Shown here: positions 1 through 8,025 of the stretch, piece after piece
Layout: the number at the start of each line of letters is the position of its first letter
Numbering within the stretch: the first letter of the stretch is position 1
Source of the DNA: JAFAGX01 sp035623255
Lineage (GTDB): Bacteria; Acidobacteriota; Terriglobia; Terriglobales; Acidobacteriaceae
Assembly: GCA_035623255.1 (NCBI GenBank)
Contig: DASPTU010000094.1
Coordinates: 1-42,573, forward strand
Direction of reading: 5' to 3'
DNA: 42,573 nucleotides
Notes under the pieces: generated by a model
What the model was told of the DNA's origin: nothing
Seen by the model: the letters and a program-made list of their open reading frames with translations, nothing else
The model's database searches: none
Translations under genes and position numbers: made by a program

Positions 1-1
1 T

Positions 2-847
2 CAAGACTATGCCCTCAAATCGCAATTAATGACCTACGAGGGCATCCGGGCGATGTACGAAGCGTATAGCCGCAACAAATACACCTCCACCGGTGTGATT
101 CAGTGGATGCTGAACAACGCCTGGCCTTCGCTGATCTGGCACCTTTACGACTATTACCTTCGTCCCGGAGGCGGATATTTCGGCGCCAAGGCGGCCATGC
201 AACCACTTGATCCTGTCTACGGCTACGATGACCGTTCGATTTGGCTGGTCAGCAGCCAATACGGGGACGCCAGCAATCTCAAACTTTCCGCCAAGATTTA
301 CAACCTGGACATGACGGAAAGATTTTCCCGGACTGAGACTCTCAACGCGCCCGCCGACAGCACCACCAAGATATGGACCTTGCCGGAAATCTCGGGATTG
401 AGCCCGACGTACTTTCTCCGGCTCATAGTCGAAGACTCGACCGGAAAAGTTATCGGCTCCAATCTCTATTGGCTTTCCACTTCTCCGGAAACGCTCGACT
501 GGGAAAAATCAAACTGGAACACGACTCCAACGGCAAGCTACGCCGATTTCGGCGCCCTGAGAGAACTGCCCAAGGTCAAGCTGAAGATGAGCACCAACAG
601 CGAACGTAAGGGCGATGACGAGGTCACGCATGTTCGCTTGGAGAACCCCAGCAACGACTTGGCATTTTTCATTCGTTTAAAGGTAGATAAGGGCAAAGGC
701 GGTGAGGAAATCCTGCCGGTCCTGTGGCGGGACAACTACATCTCCCTGCTTCCAGGAGAAGCGCGTGAAATCACTGCAACCTATCGAGCCAGCGATCTTG
801 GCGGGGCGAAGCCCTTCGTTGAAGTCAGCGGCTGGAACGTGCAATAG
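2..847 (+). CDS. Glycoside hydrolase family 2, C-terminal part (exo-beta-glucosaminidase / beta-mannosidase type), 5' truncated
   Basis: The reading frame is open from base 2 and ends at a TAG at 845-847; the start lies left of the window, so only about 281 C-terminal residues are visible. The early stretch with WMLNNAWPSLIWHLYDYY followed by RPGGGYFGAK is typical of the end of the TIM barrel in GH2 enzymes of the exo-beta-D-glucosaminidase (CsxA) / endo-beta-mannosidase group. It is followed by beta-sandwich-like sequence, as these enzymes carry C-terminal Ig-like domains. The likely role is removal of terminal sugars from chitosan or mannosyl glycans, probably outside the cytoplasm. The catalytic acids and signal peptide are off the left edge, so substrate cannot be decided. 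The next gene on this strand begins about 130 bp later and is not obviously in the same transcript. Confidence 0.72.
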   Translation, partial: QDYALKSQLMTYEGIRAMYEAYSRNKYTSTGVIQWMLNNAWPSLIWHLYDYYLRPGGGYFGAKAAMQPLDPVYGYDDRSIWLVSSQYGDASNLKLSAKIYNLDMTERFSRTETLNAPADSTTKIWTLPEISGLSPTYFLRLIVEDSTGKVIGSNLYWLSTSPETLDWEKSNWNTTPTASYADFGALRELPKVKLKMSTNSERKGDDEVTHVRLENPSNDLAFFIRLKVDKGKGGEEILPVLWRDNYISLLPGEAREITATYRASDLGGAKPFVEVSGWNVQ

Positions 848-980
848 CGAGCCTTGTTGGAGGATGATCTAACCGTTGTGCCGCTACCATTTGCTTGCGC
901 TTCTGGCACTCGTTCCAGCTTACCCGTAAAATAGGAAACTTGCGGATTCATATGCAGAACTTATGTGTGTTGGTGTGCCG

Positions 981-2243
981 ATGAAGCGTGCAGGTGTTTT
1001 TGGTGCCGCAATCATTGTGTTTCTAGTTTTCGCCTGGGCCGGGTGCGGTGAGTATTACCGGCCGGTGGCTTTTCCCATCACACCCCCTCCGCCGAATCCT
1101 ACGTTCTTCCACATGGTGCTGGTCATCACAGCAGCCGGGAATAACAACCCCGGCGCGAGTACGACGATCGACGTTTCGGGTGACGCCGCAACTTCCCAAT
1201 CCATTGTAGGAATTAAGCCGTCGTACGCAGCTTTGGTCGCAACTGCGACGCGTGTTTATGTTGCTAACACCGGGGAGGACACCGTTTCTGAGTTTGCCCC
1301 TACGAGCGCCACTCCAGTTAACATCATCAGCTTTCCTTCGGGCTCCGCTCCAAATTTTGTCGCTTCCACTGAGAGCGGCACCGTTTACGTGTCCAACGCC
1401 GGAAGTGGGACCGTTGCGGCCATCTCAACTGCTGATAACGTGCTGACGAACACAATTCCTGTCGGCGGCATTCCAGCATCCATGGCGGAGCTTCCCAATA
1501 CACAAAAACTCTATGTCGCGAACGGTTCTAGTCCCGCTGGGAACGGATCTGTTGTCAGCATCAACACAATCGACAAGAGTTTGAATCTGCCGATTGTGCC
1601 GAAGCCGTCAGCACCCTGGGTTTCGCCGATCTGGGTAGTATCGCGTTCCGACAGTCAACGACTGTTTGCACTGGATAGAGGCAGCGGCTTTGTCTCCGCC
1701 ATTGACACGGCGTCTGACATGGTCGTCGGCACTGCGTCGGTTGGGATCGGAGCCAATTTCATGACTTACGATCCCGTTCTGAGTCGCTTGTACGTGACCA
1801 ACCCTATTACGAACACGGTGACAGTATTAAACGCCTCAAGCGATGCTCTTACTCCTATGACAGCGTCTGTGCCCAGCCCCATCTCCGTTTCGGTTTTGCC
1901 CGATGGCACTCGCGCCTATGTAGCGAGCGCGCTGGTTAGCGGCACTAATGTGACTTCGAGAGTTACGGTACTCAATACGGCTGACCTCACCGTCAAGACC
2001 ACAATCCCATTGACCTCAGTTCCGCTGGTGTGCGCAACCGGTGCCTGGTCTGAGTTGTCTATCGCTGCAGCGGCTGATAGTTCCCGGGTTTACGTCGGGA
2101 ATTGCGATGCCAGCAACACGGACGTAATCCAGACTTCAAATGACACGCTCTCGCTGGAAATAACGGCCCCTTTCGGCGGCCCGTTCAGTCCTACTGGCAA
2201 GCAACAATTGCAGAATCCTGTTTTGGTTTTGGCCGGACCCTAG
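981..2243 (+). CDS. YVTN beta-propeller repeat lipoprotein
   Basis: The protein starts MKRAG followed by a hydrophobic stretch ending WAGC, which is a lipobox; the Cys would be lipidated and the protein anchored to a membrane. An in-frame ATG at 963 gives six more residues, but the start at 981 produces the cleaner signal peptide; neither has a clear Shine-Dalgarno sequence. A short Pro-rich linker (ITPPPPNP) precedes repeats with the cores VYVANTGEDTV, VYVSNAGSGTV, LYVANG, LYVTNPITNTV and AYVAS, the pattern of YVTN-family seven-bladed propellers. About 420 residues are enough for one propeller. Propellers of this kind are surface or periplasmic binding scaffolds; no catalytic residues are recognisable and the ligand is unknown. 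Neighbours give no functional hint. Confidence 0.75.
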   Translation: MKRAGVFGAAIIVFLVFAWAGCGEYYRPVAFPITPPPPNPTFFHMVLVITAAGNNNPGASTTIDVSGDAATSQSIVGIKPSYAALVATATRVYVANTGEDTVSEFAPTSATPVNIISFPSGSAPNFVASTESGTVYVSNAGSGTVAAISTADNVLTNTIPVGGIPASMAELPNTQKLYVANGSSPAGNGSVVSINTIDKSLNLPIVPKPSAPWVSPIWVVSRSDSQRLFALDRGSGFVSAIDTASDMVVGTASVGIGANFMTYDPVLSRLYVTNPITNTVTVLNASSDALTPMTASVPSPISVSVLPDGTRAYVASALVSGTNVTSRVTVLNTADLTVKTTIPLTSVPLVCATGAWSELSIAAAADSSRVYVGNCDASNTDVIQTSNDTLSLEITAPFGGPFSPTGKQQLQNPVLVLAGP

Positions 2244-2344
2244 CAAGTTTCAGATTGCTAAGTGTTGGTGTTTGAAGCGGGGGAATTGGCGGGCTGGACC
2301 ACATAGCCGGTCGACAATTGGAACTGACGATCAGCAACGGCGAC

Positions 2345-2836
2345 CTACCTGCCGGCTGTTGCAGATTGTCGAACTGGGTTGTAACGCATCGCGATATTCA
2401 TAAACACGTTCCCACTGCATGTCTCAAAGCAAATGACCAGCGCTTCCGTATCCTCCGTGTTTTTGGGACCATGGTCGGAGGTGTGAAGGGCGGGGGGATG
2501 GACGCGGAAATGAAATCCCTGGTCATTGAGCGACGTGACCGCGTTACCGATCACCTGGTTCGCCAGTTCGAAAACGGTTTCTTTTACCAATTCGTCGGAC
2601 TCCGGTAGTTCCGTTCCGGCGAACTTACTGGCGACTTTCACTGCCGTGTCAACGTCGAGATCGAAGATGATTCTGCCTTCGATGTCGCCCGTAATCCACA
2701 CCAGCGCCGCGACTCCTTTTCGTCGATAGGCTTCCTCTTCCATGCTCAGGTTGCCAATCGCAGTGGAACAATGCAGGTTCTGCGCCAGTACGGCATCCGC
2801 CGCATTGATAAATGGCTGGATCAACTCCATTTTCAT
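2345..2836 (-). CDS. cheX: CheX-like CheY-P phosphatase / chemotaxis protein CheX
   Basis: This 163-residue protein has the CheC/CheX/FliY-family fold signature: an E-x2-N active-site motif at E90 and N93 in VFELANQVIGNA, preceded by a strand ending in EGRIIFDLD. In this family the Glu and Asn attack phospho-CheY, so the protein should reset the response regulator of this operon. It is the last gene of the chemotaxis operon. I chose the ATG at 2836 because it lies one base after the TGA of the upstream cheY-like gene and is preceded by GGGGG; longer in-frame starts up to 2881 lie inside that gene. No CheZ, CheC or CheD gene is visible, so CheX would be the dedicated phosphatase. Confidence 0.8.
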   Translation of the reverse strand: MKMELIQPFINAADAVLAQNLHCSTAIGNLSMEEEAYRRKGVAALVWITGDIEGRIIFDLDVDTAVKVASKFAGTELPESDELVKETVFELANQVIGNAVTSLNDQGFHFRVHPPALHTSDHGPKNTEDTEALVICFETCSGNVFMNIAMRYNPVRQSATAGR

Positions 2837-2837
2837 T

Positions 2838-3278
2838 TCAGGCCCCCGCGCCCGCGGCATTGACCACGGTTCCATCCTCACCCATCACGTACTTGATCAC
2901 CTCGTACAGGACTTCCGGTTTTACTGGCTTCTGTACGAAATGGCGCGCCCCGCGCTGCAGTGCAGCCACGATGTTCTCCTGGTATCCGACAGAAGAAACC
3001 ATGACCACCCGTGCATCGGGATGCTTCTGCACGATTTTCTCGGCTGCCTCAATTCCCTCCATCTGTGGCATGGTGATGTCCATAAGCACGATGTCGGGTT
3101 TGGTGCGGTCGTACTCGGCGATGGCACTTACCCCATCGCCCGCTTCCCCCGCCAGTTGTCCCCCGAAGCTTTCAATCATTCGGGCGAGATTCTTGCGGGC
3201 AAAGACCGAGTCATCCACTACCAGGTAGCGGACCGGCTGTCCGTCTTTGCTACGTTTCATCGGCGCAAACTGCTCCAT
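2838..3278 (-). CDS. cheY: CheY-like single-domain response regulator
   Basis: A complete receiver domain of 146 residues: acidic pair D22-D23 in LVVDDS, phosphoacceptor D67 in IVLMDITMP, switch Ser95/Ser96 in VVMVSS and conserved Lys117 in FVQKPVKP. There is no output domain. It should be phosphorylated by the CheA of the same operon and dephosphorylated by the neighbouring CheX. The N-terminal extension of about 15 residues before the first strand could mean the start is the internal Met7 instead. It lies 50 bp after cheB and one base before cheX. In a motile cell it would act on the flagellar switch or a type IV pilus motor; the window has no motility genes to choose between them. Confidence 0.9.
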   Translation of the reverse strand: MEQFAPMKRSKDGQPVRYLVVDDSVFARKNLARMIESFGGQLAGEAGDGVSAIAEYDRTKPDIVLMDITMPQMEGIEAAEKIVQKHPDARVVMVSSVGYQENIVAALQRGARHFVQKPVKPEVLYEVIKYVMGEDGTVVNAAGAGA

Positions 3279-3328
3279 AACTACCTCCTAAAGCGAATTG
3301 CTGACTTCGTACGCATATCTCAAAAACC

Positions 3329-4435
3329 CTAATTTTTCGCGGCTCGGGCAGCTTTTGCATCGTTGCCGCCGTCAACCGCCTTGCGATCTGACATGCACTG
3401 CGCGAGCAAAGTGTTGGCAATCGCTTCCAGCCCCACGACTCGCACTGCGTAACCACGTTCAATGGCGGCCTTGGGCATACCATAAACCACGCACGAGTCT
3501 TCGCTTTGTGCGATGGTCATCCCACCTGCGGCTTTCACATGGTTCATCCCTTGAGCCCCATCCTCACCCATACCAGTCATGAGCAATGCGAGGGACTTGC
3601 TGCCAAATTCGTCGGCCACACTCTTAAAGAGCACATCCACCGATGGACGGTGCCCGTTCACACGCGGCTCATCGCTAAGTACTGCCACATCTCCTAAGGG
3701 CAGGCGCTTAACCTTCAGATGCCGGCTGCCTGGGCACACTAACGCGCGGCCAGGCAGCAGCAGATCGCCGGATTGCGCTTCTTTTACTCGAATGGCGCAG
3801 ATTTCATCCAGACGCCGCGAAAACATTTCGGTGAAACCCTCTGGCATATGTTGGACAATCAAGATCGTACCGGGGAAGTCTTTCGGCAGCTGGGGCAGCA
3901 CATATTGCAGTGCTTGCGGCCCGCCGGTGGAGACGCCGATGGCTACGACACGCGTTGGACGGTGCCCGCTGACTGCCGCCGTTTTCTCAACTGCCGCTGG
4001 AGCGGCGGACGCTGGTGCAGCAAGGCTGATCCCCCGGCTTTGGGCTGCAGCCTTAATTTTGCTGATCAATTCGTCAGCGATTTCAGGCATGCGCGCGGAC
4101 ACATCGGCCGGCTTCGCTACAAAGTCGAATGCGCCCATCGAAAGTGCCTTCAATGTGACCGCTGCCCCTTGGGTGCTGTGCGAGCTCACGACAATCACGG
4201 GCACACGATGGGTTCGCATGATTTCCTTGAGCATGTCGAGTCCACTCATGCCGGGCATCTCAAGGTCAAGCGTTACCACCTGTGGCCGCAGTTCTTCGAT
4301 TTTCTTCAAACCGAAATTCCCGTCCATTGCGGTTCCGACCACGTGAATGGAGTTGTCACTGGCCAAGACCTGCGGAATCAGCTTGCGCATCAGCGCGGAG
4401 TCGTCGACGACCAGCACGCGAACCGGATCCTTCAT
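3329..4435 (-). CDS. cheB: CheB, receptor-glutamate methylesterase / glutamine deamidase
   Basis: Two-domain CheB of 368 residues, the normal family length. The N-terminal receiver has D11-D12 and phosphoacceptor D57 (VVTLDLEMPGMSG). After an Ala-rich linker (about 129-160) comes the methylesterase domain with catalytic triad Ser169 (IGVSTGGP), His196 (VQHMPEGFT) and Asp292 (MTGMGEDG). It removes methyl groups from chemoreceptor glutamates when phosphorylated by CheA, giving adaptation. The ATG overlaps the cheA stop codon by 4 nt (ATGA), so the two are probably translationally coupled. Its partner methyltransferase CheR lies upstream in the same operon. The C-terminus runs on for about 20 residues beyond the domain (GGNDAKAARAAKN). 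Confidence 0.95.
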   Translation of the reverse strand: MKDPVRVLVVDDSALMRKLIPQVLASDNSIHVVGTAMDGNFGLKKIEELRPQVVTLDLEMPGMSGLDMLKEIMRTHRVPVIVVSSHSTQGAAVTLKALSMGAFDFVAKPADVSARMPEIADELISKIKAAAQSRGISLAAPASAAPAAVEKTAAVSGHRPTRVVAIGVSTGGPQALQYVLPQLPKDFPGTILIVQHMPEGFTEMFSRRLDEICAIRVKEAQSGDLLLPGRALVCPGSRHLKVKRLPLGDVAVLSDEPRVNGHRPSVDVLFKSVADEFGSKSLALLMTGMGEDGAQGMNHVKAAGGMTIAQSEDSCVVYGMPKAAIERGYAVRVVGLEAIANTLLAQCMSDRKAVDGGNDAKAARAAKN

Positions 4436-6588
4436 GCGCGGCCCTCCTGCGCACTCGTCATGCTTCTTGCCCGCTCGGCGCGGGAGAGCAGCAATCCAAA
4501 GACCGGCCTGATTTCGGGGTCTTGTCGCATTCTGGTAAAGCCCTCGACCAGCGCGGTCAGATTCAGGATCAACACCACACGTCCGTCGCCAAGAATTGAA
4601 GCGCCGCTGACCAGATCGGTTTCCACGGTCTGATCATCCAATGCTTTAATTACCAGTTCCTCCTCGCCCTCGAGTGAGTTCACCAGCAGGCCAAACTTAC
4701 GCTCACCCATGTTTATGACGAGAACAAAGATTTTCCCTCGGCGCTCGCTTTCCACAAACTTGGGAAGAGCCCCTAACCGAATTACCGGCAACACTTGATT
4801 GCGCAGTTGCAGCATCTCGCAACCATCCACCAGGTGTAGGTCGGATTCATCTGCACGAGCGATTTCGCCAACTGCGCCCAGAGGAATTGCATAGAGCCGA
4901 TGCTCGACCCGGAAAAGCAAGGCCTTGATGATTGCCAGAGTCAATGGCAACTGCAGGCGGAACTTCGTGCCCTGCCCAGGGCGTGTTTCGATTTGGACGC
5001 TTCCTTTCAGCCGCTGCAACACCGTCTGCACAACGTCAAGTCCCACTCCGCGTCCGGAAACCTCCGTTATCTTGTCTGCCGTGCTGAATCCCGGTTGAAA
5101 GATGTATTGCAGAATTTCTGCTTCACTCAACCTTTCGGCTTTCTGCGGAGACAAAATCCTCTTCTCAATAGCTGCGCCTTTCACTTTCTGAGCGTCAATC
5201 CCCCGGCCATCATCGCTGACTTCCACGATCACGTGGTTGGCCTGGTGATATGCATCCAGAAATATCGTCCCCTGCTCCTGCTTGCCATTACACAGGCGCT
5301 GCTCTGGCACTTCTATGCCATGGTCCACTGCATTGCGTACAAGGTGCGTAAGCGGCTCCGCAATGGCATCCAGAAGACCCTTGTCAAGATCAGTATCCTG
5401 GCCTCGGACCTTCAGCTGGACCTCCTTGCTGCATTGTTTGGCAACGTCACGAACAATCCGCGGAAACCTGCGAAAAAGTTGCTCAACCGGCACCATGCGG
5501 ACCTTCATCACCGAACGCTGAAGGTCACTTAAAACACGAGACTGAAATGCCATGGCATCCGCAAAACGGCTCCGTGCTGGATCCTTCGGATGGTGCCTTG
5601 AGAACTCGTTGATGGCTTGCTGAAGCATGGATTTGCCAATGATCAGCTCGCCCACAAGATTTAGAACCGCATCGATACGCTCGGCGTCCACGCGCAAAAT
5701 GTTTTCGGCGACCGGCTTGGTCGGACTGGCAGGCTCTTGCGGCGTGTTGACCGCGACCGATACGGACTCCGCCAAGGCTGGCTCTGCGCTCGATCGCTCA
5801 GTCTCGGGGACTGTGCTGCCTCCGTCGTCCGTGTCACGGTGATGGTTGGGTTCCAGTGCGTTGACCTTCACATCCGCAATCACCGTAGGAATTTTGCACT
5901 TTGCCGCGATCTCCTCGCTGGACTTATTACTCGCCAGCAGCAGTTGGAACACCGGGGTAGTCTCGGTCGATCCGGCAGCAGGACGCGATCCAAGCACCTC
6001 GCCTATTTCGCTTAATGCTTTCAAAACGAGTTGCCGCGCTGCGATAGGCATCGCGCAGTGTGGATCGATCTGAGTCTGAACACAATAGACATGCTTGCCC
6101 TGGTCCGCAGCCTGTTGCATCGCAAGATTTTCGTATTCAGTCCACACAACTTCCGCGAGCCCAGGGCTCTTGGATTTCTTCGCACGAGACTTTTTTGTGC
6201 TCGGATCGCGCGTCAGCTCGCGAATTTTCTTTTGCAACGTTGTGGTCGAGGGCAACTCGCCCTGATTGCGATATGCGTTCAACATAGCGGCAAACATATC
6301 TGCCGCGCTGAAAACAATCTCTGTAAGCGAGCTATGGGCGCTTGCCGATTCCAACGCCAGCGCATCCTCCAACTTGTGCGCCAGTTCACTCAGTTCGTGG
6401 AAACCGGCGGCCGCCGCATCTCCTTTCAATGTATGCACGATGCGACGAATCGTGCGCACAATTTCTCCCTCGCCTGGTTTCTGCTCCAACTTCAGCCCTT
6501 CTTCATTCAGGGATTGCAGCAGTTCCTGTGCGGTCTCAAAGAACAGCTCCCGCAGTTCGCCGCCACGTTCATCCGAAAACTGGCTCAC
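4432..6588 (-). CDS. cheA: CheA chemotaxis histidine kinase
   Basis: A 718-residue CheA. In order: HPt domain with phospho-His52 in IVHTLKGDAAAAGF; a P2-like CheY/CheB-docking region (about 150-260); Pro/Ala-rich linker; P3 dimerisation helices (AERIDAVLNLVGELIIGKS); HATPase domain with N box LTHLVRNAVDHGIE, G1 box DDGRGID and G2 box GRGVGLDVV; and a C-terminal CheW-like P5 domain. It autophosphorylates on His52 under receptor control and passes phosphate to CheY and CheB. I chose the GTG at 6588 because it overlaps the cheR stop by 4 nt (GTGA) and leaves the HPt domain at the N-terminus; the first upstream ATG (6711) lies well inside cheR and adds no domain. The stop overlaps cheB by 4 nt. 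Confidence 0.94.
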   Translation of the reverse strand: MSQFSDERGGELRELFFETAQELLQSLNEEGLKLEQKPGEGEIVRTIRRIVHTLKGDAAAAGFHELSELAHKLEDALALESASAHSSLTEIVFSAADMFAAMLNAYRNQGELPSTTTLQKKIRELTRDPSTKKSRAKKSKSPGLAEVVWTEYENLAMQQAADQGKHVYCVQTQIDPHCAMPIAARQLVLKALSEIGEVLGSRPAAGSTETTPVFQLLLASNKSSEEIAAKCKIPTVIADVKVNALEPNHHRDTDDGGSTVPETERSSAEPALAESVSVAVNTPQEPASPTKPVAENILRVDAERIDAVLNLVGELIIGKSMLQQAINEFSRHHPKDPARSRFADAMAFQSRVLSDLQRSVMKVRMVPVEQLFRRFPRIVRDVAKQCSKEVQLKVRGQDTDLDKGLLDAIAEPLTHLVRNAVDHGIEVPEQRLCNGKQEQGTIFLDAYHQANHVIVEVSDDGRGIDAQKVKGAAIEKRILSPQKAERLSEAEILQYIFQPGFSTADKITEVSGRGVGLDVVQTVLQRLKGSVQIETRPGQGTKFRLQLPLTLAIIKALLFRVEHRLYAIPLGAVGEIARADESDLHLVDGCEMLQLRNQVLPVIRLGALPKFVESERRGKIFVLVINMGERKFGLLVNSLEGEEELVIKALDDQTVETDLVSGASILGDGRVVLILNLTALVEGFTRMRQDPEIRPVFGLLLSRAERARSMTSAQEGRA

Positions 6589-7490
6589 GGAGTTACCCCG
6601 ATCTGCTGATATGCCGTTCCAGTGTCGCGATAGACCATGGTGAACTTGTCGGTCAGGCCCAGCAAACTTTCTGCGTGCCCCACGAACAGGTAGCCACCGG
6701 CATTGAGGCATCGCGAGAATTTTTCGATCAGGCGTTTCTGCTCGGCCTCGTCGAAGTACATCATTACGTTGCGACAGAAGATGACGTCGTTGCGCTGCGG
6801 CAGGTATTCAGTCTTCAGATTATGAAAGTCGAAATGTACAAGTTCCTTTAATGCCTTCTTTACCGCGTAACGCTCGCCAACCTTATCGAAATGGCGAAGG
6901 CGATAGGTGTAATCGACCGACGCCATTTGGCTTTCGCTGTAGATGCCTTCCTGAGCTGCGCGAAGCGCGCTGTAACTGATGTCGCTGGCCAGAATCTCTG
7001 CCCTCCATGGGGGTGGGATGAGAGGCTTGGGCAGGGGCAACTCATGGCCGGACGGATTCCGCAGACAGTGATACGAGAGCGCGTCGGACACTAGCATCGC
7101 CATCGTATAAGGCTCCTGGCCGGTGGAGCAGCCCGCGCTCCACAAGCGCAGCGAGAACTCCCGTTTCTCCTGCTTCTGCCGCAGGATTTGATCCAATACG
7201 TGCTTATGAAACAGATCGAGCTGCGCTTTATTGCGGAAGAAGCTTGTCTCGTTGACAGTGAGGTTCTCCAGCAACCGGGCGAGCTCTGCCTTGCCTTCAT
7301 TACTGATCAGCAGGCGGTAGTAGCTGTAGAACGAATCCAGCTGACATTCCTTCAGACGCCGCTGCAGTCTGTCCTGCAGGAAGTGTGCGCGGCGAGAATC
7401 GAAAAACATGCCGCACTCCTGGTACACGAGATTCTGTAACAGCTTCATCTCGGCTTCTGAAAATTGGAGCTGTAGACCCGGGCTAGCCAT
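6585..7490 (-). CDS. cheR: CheR chemoreceptor glutamate methyltransferase
   Basis: A 301-residue CheR with the usual helical N-terminal domain (receptor/substrate-facing, ending LTVNETSFFRN) and a Rossmann-type S-adenosylmethionine-binding domain. Motifs seen are LWSAGCSTGQEPYTMAM (SAM loop), EILASDIS and DVIFCRNVMMYFD. It methylates glutamates on the MCP encoded upstream, opposing CheB. The start ATG at 7490 is 27 nt downstream of the cheW stop; the stop TGA is shared with the GTG start of cheA. No C-terminal NWETF-binding extension or tetratricopeptide region is present. Confidence 0.95.
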   Translation of the reverse strand: MASPGLQLQFSEAEMKLLQNLVYQECGMFFDSRRAHFLQDRLQRRLKECQLDSFYSYYRLLISNEGKAELARLLENLTVNETSFFRNKAQLDLFHKHVLDQILRQKQEKREFSLRLWSAGCSTGQEPYTMAMLVSDALSYHCLRNPSGHELPLPKPLIPPPWRAEILASDISYSALRAAQEGIYSESQMASVDYTYRLRHFDKVGERYAVKKALKELVHFDFHNLKTEYLPQRNDVIFCRNVMMYFDEAEQKRLIEKFSRCLNAGGYLFVGHAESLLGLTDKFTMVYRDTGTAYQQIGVTP

Positions 7491-7517
7491 GATAGGTTGT
7501 TCCCTGCATCTCCTCAG

Positions 7518-8012
7518 TCACTGAGAGCCTGCACCGGCTCGCGCTGTTGCGGGCACGTTCTTTTGTGTTGGATCGGGCTTCGCGGCGGGCGCCTGAAGCA
7601 GCTTTGCCATGTCGAGCAATACAATCAGCCGCCCTTGATGCTTACCCAGACCAGTCACGCAGTTCAGCCCGCCCTCCAGAAATTCCGTCGGAGGCGGTTC
7701 CACGTCGGATTCGGGAATCTTCAGCACTTCGGAGGCGGAATCAACAATCAGCCCCGATAGCCGCCCGTTGTGCTCGAGCACCAGAATGCGATTGCGTCTG
7801 CTCGGGGTCACCTGGGTTTCACCAAACCGTTTCCGCAAATCCAACACTGAAACAATCTTTCCCCGGAGGTTGATTACCCCCTCCATATAGTCGGGAGCGT
7901 CTGGCACAGCCGTGATCTCGGGCACGCGCACGATCTCGTGCAGAGCCGTGATCGGTACGCCATAGGTTTCACGCCCGACCCTGAAACCGACAATGTGCAG
8001 GTCGCTGTTCAT
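7518..8012 (-). CDS. cheW: CheW chemotaxis adaptor
   Basis: A 164-residue single CheW domain. Family hallmarks are GRETYGVPITALHEIVR near the N-terminus, YMEGVINLRGKIVSVLDLRKRF in the middle and LIVLLDMAKLL at the end. The protein bridges the MCP and CheA in the receptor array at the inner membrane. An Ala/Pro-rich tail of about 25 residues follows the domain. It sits 13 nt after the MCP gene and 27 nt before cheR, so co-transcription and fixed stoichiometry with the receptor are likely. Confidence 0.94.
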   Translation of the reverse strand: MNSDLHIVGFRVGRETYGVPITALHEIVRVPEITAVPDAPDYMEGVINLRGKIVSVLDLRKRFGETQVTPSRRNRILVLEHNGRLSGLIVDSASEVLKIPESDVEPPPTEFLEGGLNCVTGLGKHQGRLIVLLDMAKLLQAPAAKPDPTQKNVPATARAGAGSQ

Positions 8013-8025
8013 CCGAAGTCTCCGG

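Noticed and set aside
3579..4633. Long open frames on the plus strand opposite cheB and cheA
   Set aside because: They are reverse shadows of GC-rich genes with clear catalytic motifs on the other strand; their translations show no family features.
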